Of a stretch of 8,187 nucleotides of DNA, positions 6,044-8,187 are shown in pieces. The translations under genes and the position numbers were made by a program. The notes beneath the pieces are model-generated. The model was not told the origin of the DNA. It saw nothing but the letters and a program-made list of their open reading frames with translations, and searched no databases. Numbering within the stretch: the first letter of the stretch is position 1; each line of letters starts with the position of its first letter. Origin of the DNA: an uncultured Bacillota bacterium (lineage in GTDB: Bacteria > Bacillota > Clostridia > Peptostreptococcales > Anaerovoracaceae); contig CABQMM010000044.1 in assembly GCA_902465215.1 (NCBI GenBank), positions 1 through 8,187 of the forward strand, read 5' to 3'.

Positions 6044-7192
6044 ATGTACAAAATAGCAACTTTAAATAAAATTTCACCGGTCGGCTTAAAGCAGCTTCCC
6101 GGAAACTATATGCTCGTTGACGAGACTGAAAAAGCAGACGGAATCCTTGTCAGAAGCCAGGATATGCATGAGATGGAGCTTAGCGAAAAGCTGAAGGCGG
6201 TTGCCAGAGCCGGTGCAGGCGTGAACAACATTCCGCTCGATAAATGCGCAGAAAAAGGCATTGTCGTATTCAATACCCCGGGTGCGAACGCAAACGCGGT
6301 AAAAGAACTCGTAATCTGCGGTCTCTTTTTGGCAGCCAGAAATGTTCCGCAGGCTCTCACATGGGCTTCGGAGCTGAAAGAAGATGTCAGCAAAACTGTT
6401 GAAAAAGGCAAGTCACAGTTCGCGGGACATGAAATTCTCGGAAAGACACTCGGCGTTGTCGGTCTGGGTGCAATCGGACGCAAGGTCGCTGCCGCAGCCA
6501 AAGCTCTCGGCATGGAGATTGTCGGCTACGATCCGTATTATGTTTCCGGCGGTGAAGGAATCAGCGTTTATCAGGATTTAGAAGAAATGCTCGCGCTCTG
6601 CGACTATGTGACGCTTCACCTTCCTGCAAACGACGCAACGAAGGGTATGATGAACCGCGAGCTTTTCAATGCAATGAAAGACGGCACGGTCCTCTTGAAT
6701 TTCTCGAGAGATAAATTGATAAATGAGCCGGATCTTGCGGTTGCGCTGGAATCAGGCAAAGTAGCAAAATACGTTACAGACTTCCCGAACGACAACATGG
6801 TCGGAAGAGATAAGGTTATCCTTCTTCCGCACCTCGGCGCTTCTACAGCAGAGGCGGAGGACAACTGCGCAATTATGGCAGTAAACGAGCTTCGCGGTTT
6901 CTTTGAAGATGGAAACATCATCAATTCCGTGAACTTCCCGAAACTTGACATGGGTGAACTTGAAAAAGGCTCGCGACTTGCAGTCATGGTAAAGGATATG
7001 GCAGACCCCGCTTCCGAAGTCATTGAAATGCTTTCCTCCGCGGAGATCAGCATTTCCAAGGTAATGGCGAGCCGCCGCGAGGACGGAATCTCCTATGTAT
7101 TGGCAGAGACACCTCTCGAAGATGTTCCGGCACTCCTCTTCAAGGGAGAAAACGGCGCAAAGGTGCTCAGCTACCGCATCATCAAAAAATAA
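6044..7192 (+). CDS. serA: D-3-phosphoglycerate dehydrogenase SerA
   Basis: NAD-dependent enzyme that oxidises 3-phosphoglycerate to 3-phosphohydroxypyruvate, the committed step of serine synthesis. The 382 residues show a D-isomer 2-hydroxyacid dehydrogenase fold: an N-terminal substrate domain with RAGAGVNN (55-62), the Rossmann motif GLGAIG (140-145) with the NAD-selecting Asp163 in GYDP, NFSRDKLINE with catalytic Arg222, and PHLGAST with catalytic His263. The usual acidic partner of the histidine (Glu in the E. coli enzyme) falls at FPND, where Asp250 is the best candidate. Residues ~310-382 form a short ACT-like domain lacking an obvious Asn-x-x-Gly ligand loop, so serine feedback is uncertain. 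The ATG follows GAGGAGGT by 8 bases. It is divergent from serC and closed by a strong terminator. The length is between short (~310) and long (~530) SerA types. Confidence 0.93.
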   Translation: MYKIATLNKISPVGLKQLPGNYMLVDETEKADGILVRSQDMHEMELSEKLKAVARAGAGVNNIPLDKCAEKGIVVFNTPGANANAVKELVICGLFLAARNVPQALTWASELKEDVSKTVEKGKSQFAGHEILGKTLGVVGLGAIGRKVAAAAKALGMEIVGYDPYYVSGGEGISVYQDLEEMLALCDYVTLHLPANDATKGMMNRELFNAMKDGTVLLNFSRDKLINEPDLAVALESGKVAKYVTDFPNDNMVGRDKVILLPHLGASTAEAEDNCAIMAVNELRGFFEDGNIINSVNFPKLDMGELEKGSRLAVMVKDMADPASEVIEMLSSAEISISKVMASRREDGISYVLAETPLEDVPALLFKGENGAKVLSYRIIKK

Positions 7193-7210
7193 AATTCTTA
7201 CATAAGAAAG

Positions 7211-7267
7211 AAAAGCCTCTCTGCATATTTCGTTTTTACGATATGCTGAAAGGCTTTTTTGTTTTAT
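7211..7267. terminator. Bidirectional intrinsic terminator between serA and the CmpB-like gene
   Basis: An 18-base arm at 7211-7228 pairs with 7241-7258 with two mismatches; a further CGT/ACG pair with a TTTT loop (7231-7240) caps it. On the plus strand the stem ends in TTTTTTGTTTTATT; on the minus strand it ends in TTTTCTTTCTTAT. Both orientations are good intrinsic terminators, fitting two convergent genes, serA from the left and the membrane protein gene from the right. Confidence 0.92.
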
Positions 7268-7287
7268 TGCACATTGTGCGCGTCCTG

Positions 7288-8043
7288 TTATTTCACCGGA
7301 TTGTTGCGCACAAAGTCTTCAATTTCATTTAGTTTAAGCTCTGCATATTTTGCCAGATGTTCTCTGAGCGGCGTTCCCGACTGGAAGCGCAGGAACCAGT
7401 GCAGTTTTTCACGCTGCTCCTCTGCATTTTCGCGAATCTGCGCACGCAGTTCTTCGTACTTGACAAGGATTTCCTTTTCCTTTGCGAATGCACGCACTTT
7501 CGCAACGATATTCAGCGAATATACCACATCGATGGTGAAAATGCCAAAGAATACGCCGATGAAAAATGAAAACTGCAGATTATGCGACAGCCATTGCAGG
7601 GCATTCAATATGCGCGGATGCACTAAGAAGTAATATGCCGCACTCAGAAGCGCCCAGAAGATGGAAAACTTCAGGCAAATAATTCCTTGAAAATTGAATT
7701 TTTCTTTGCTGTAGTCCCAGAGCTGGACATGCAGTCCCTTGATGAAAATTACACCCGCTATGTATTCAAACAGCGTCATCACAATTGCCATTATGATAAA
7801 AAGTATGAGCTTGCTGCCTACCGTCACTTCTTCAATCAGCCCGGTGTTTTCAATGCTTGCCAGTAGATACAACCCTCACAGCCCAAAGCCGTACAGCGGC
7901 AGGTAAGGACCTACCAGAAATCCCGGATTCACCCATTTTCTGCTCACATTTTCCTTTTTAAAGCGCCGGAAAATCACTTCGATTCCCCAGCCTATAATGC
8001 AGCCCATAAAGAATAAAAATGCTAAAATTAAAGCTTCGCTCAT
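7288..8043 (-). pseudogene. PF06541-type (CmpB-like) putative ABC-transporter membrane protein, interrupted by in-frame TGA
   Basis: A single frame encodes 251 positions with one TGA codon at 7876-7878 (codon 56). The 55 residues before it and the 195 after it both fit the PF06541 putative ABC-transporter family: an N-terminal helix ending GWGIEVIFRRF, the conserved GPYLPLYGFG segment (45-54), FEYIAG (92-97), LWDYS (108-112) and IICLKFSIFW (121-130). About five membrane helices are visible (4-22, 47-63, 77-101, 120-140, 156-180), then a charged, probably coiled-coil tail (~183-250). The TGA falls in helix two, so a terminated product would be a one-helix stub. There is no frameshift, and codon use and family residues continue unbroken. 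I chose the ATG at 8043 because AAAGGAG (8050-8056) is 6 bases upstream; an ATG at 8049 is too close. Transport function is a family label, not demonstrated. Nonsense mutation, sequencing error or recoding remain possible. Confidence 0.85.
7876..7878 (-). other. In-frame TGA codon in the CmpB-like gene
   Basis: TGA between CTG (Leu) and GGG (Gly) in the segment YGFGL-TGA-GLYLLA. It is one base from Cys, Trp, Leu, Ser, Arg or Gly codons. The dac gene ends in an ordinary TGA, which argues against a general reassignment of this codon in the organism. Confidence 0.9.
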
Positions 8044-8049
8044 TGCCAT

Positions 8050-8056
8050 CTCCTTT
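8050..8056 (-). promoter_or_regulatory. Ribosome binding site fixing the CmpB-like gene start
   Basis: AAAGGAG on the minus strand is 6 bases before the ATG at 8043 but directly against the ATG at 8049, so translation most likely begins at 8043. The strong site is intact despite the downstream TGA. Confidence 0.7.
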
Positions 8057-8086
8057 CAAGTCCGTTTTTTGAGCTTAGTTTTAGGT

Positions 8087-8187
8087 CTATTTTCTTTTTC
8101 CGTTCATCACCAAATCAATGGCGTTATGCAGGTTTACCACCTTAATTTCTTCCAATCCTTCCTGATACTCGCCGTCCAGCGTCCAGG
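8087..8187 (-). CDS. C-terminal end of a probable diacylglycerol kinase-family lipid kinase (partial)
   Basis: Only the last 32 codons and the TAG stop are inside the window; the 5' part runs off the right edge. The readable end goes WTLDGEYQEG, then a short strand and helix EEIKVVNLHNAIDLVM, then a basic NGKRK tail. A DGE motif in a beta strand followed by a final strand and a short helix is typical of the C-terminus of YegS/BmrU-type lipid kinases (LCB5/DAGK family), which phosphorylate diacylglycerol or related lipids at the membrane. The CmpB-like gene begins 43 bases downstream with no terminator between, so the two are probably co-transcribed. With so few residues the assignment is a reasoned guess. 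Confidence 0.6.
   Translation of the reverse strand, partial: WTLDGEYQEGLEEIKVVNLHNAIDLVMNGKRK

Noticed and set aside
7269..7280. GCAC-ATT-GTGC short palindrome after the serA terminator
   Set aside because: Four base pairs only, next to a much stronger terminator; no reason to assign a role.
7870..7872. TTG just after the in-frame TGA as a real start for the second part of the CmpB-like gene
   Set aside because: No properly spaced ribosome site, and the N-terminal family segment lies upstream in the same frame, so it is one interrupted gene.
7828..7875. SECIS element after the TGA
   Set aside because: Only a 4-bp stem with a long loop is visible; this does not resemble a bacterial SECIS, so selenocysteine is not claimed.

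Overview
The window reads as a chromosomal housekeeping segment from a Gram-positive anaerobe of the Bacillota, most likely class Clostridia. This rests on strong AGGAGG-type ribosome binding sites, TTGACA/TATAAT-type promoters, a DacF-like membrane-anchored carboxypeptidase, a DUF1292 protein, an archaeal-type phosphoglycerate mutase (ApgM family) and a UvrC of clostridial type. The genus cannot be fixed from the sequence. No mobile element, rRNA, tRNA or CRISPR array was seen, and no gene-free stretch exceeds 100 bases.

Left part (1-5945, all minus strand): in transcription order the genes are serC, apgM-like, dac (D-Ala-D-Ala carboxypeptidase), uvrC and a DUF1292 gene. The first four look like one operon. 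serC and apgM abut as TAAATG, apgM and dac are 44 bases apart, and dac and uvrC share one base (TGATG). The DUF1292 gene probably also has its own promoter, lying across the 3' end of uvrC. The apparent uvrC start is the ATG at 2203, not an upstream TTG. A perfect 11-bp hairpin followed by a T-run on the plus strand lies just inside the uvrC coding region.

Centre (5946-6043): serC and serA are divergent and share a compact control region. A 16-bp near-perfect inverted repeat contains two mirror-image, overlapping extended -10 promoters, one for each gene, so polymerase can probably occupy only one at a time. SerA and SerC catalyse the first two steps of serine synthesis from 3-phosphoglycerate. 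The ApgM-like enzyme could supply 3-phosphoglycerate, or could have another phosphotransfer role. No SerB phosphatase is in the window.

Right part (6044-8187): serA (plus) ends at a strong bidirectional terminator at 7211-7267. Facing it on the minus strand are the last 32 codons of what looks like a diacylglycerol kinase-family lipid kinase, then a PF06541-type (CmpB-like) membrane protein gene interrupted by one in-frame TGA in its second membrane helix. The second is a recent-looking nonsense mutation, a sequencing error or, much less likely, a recoded codon.

The strongest items for follow-up are the mirror-symmetric serA/serC promoter, the terminator-like hairpin inside uvrC, the in-frame TGA, and the role of the ApgM-like enzyme in a serine operon. 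I did not find a clearly new multi-gene system.
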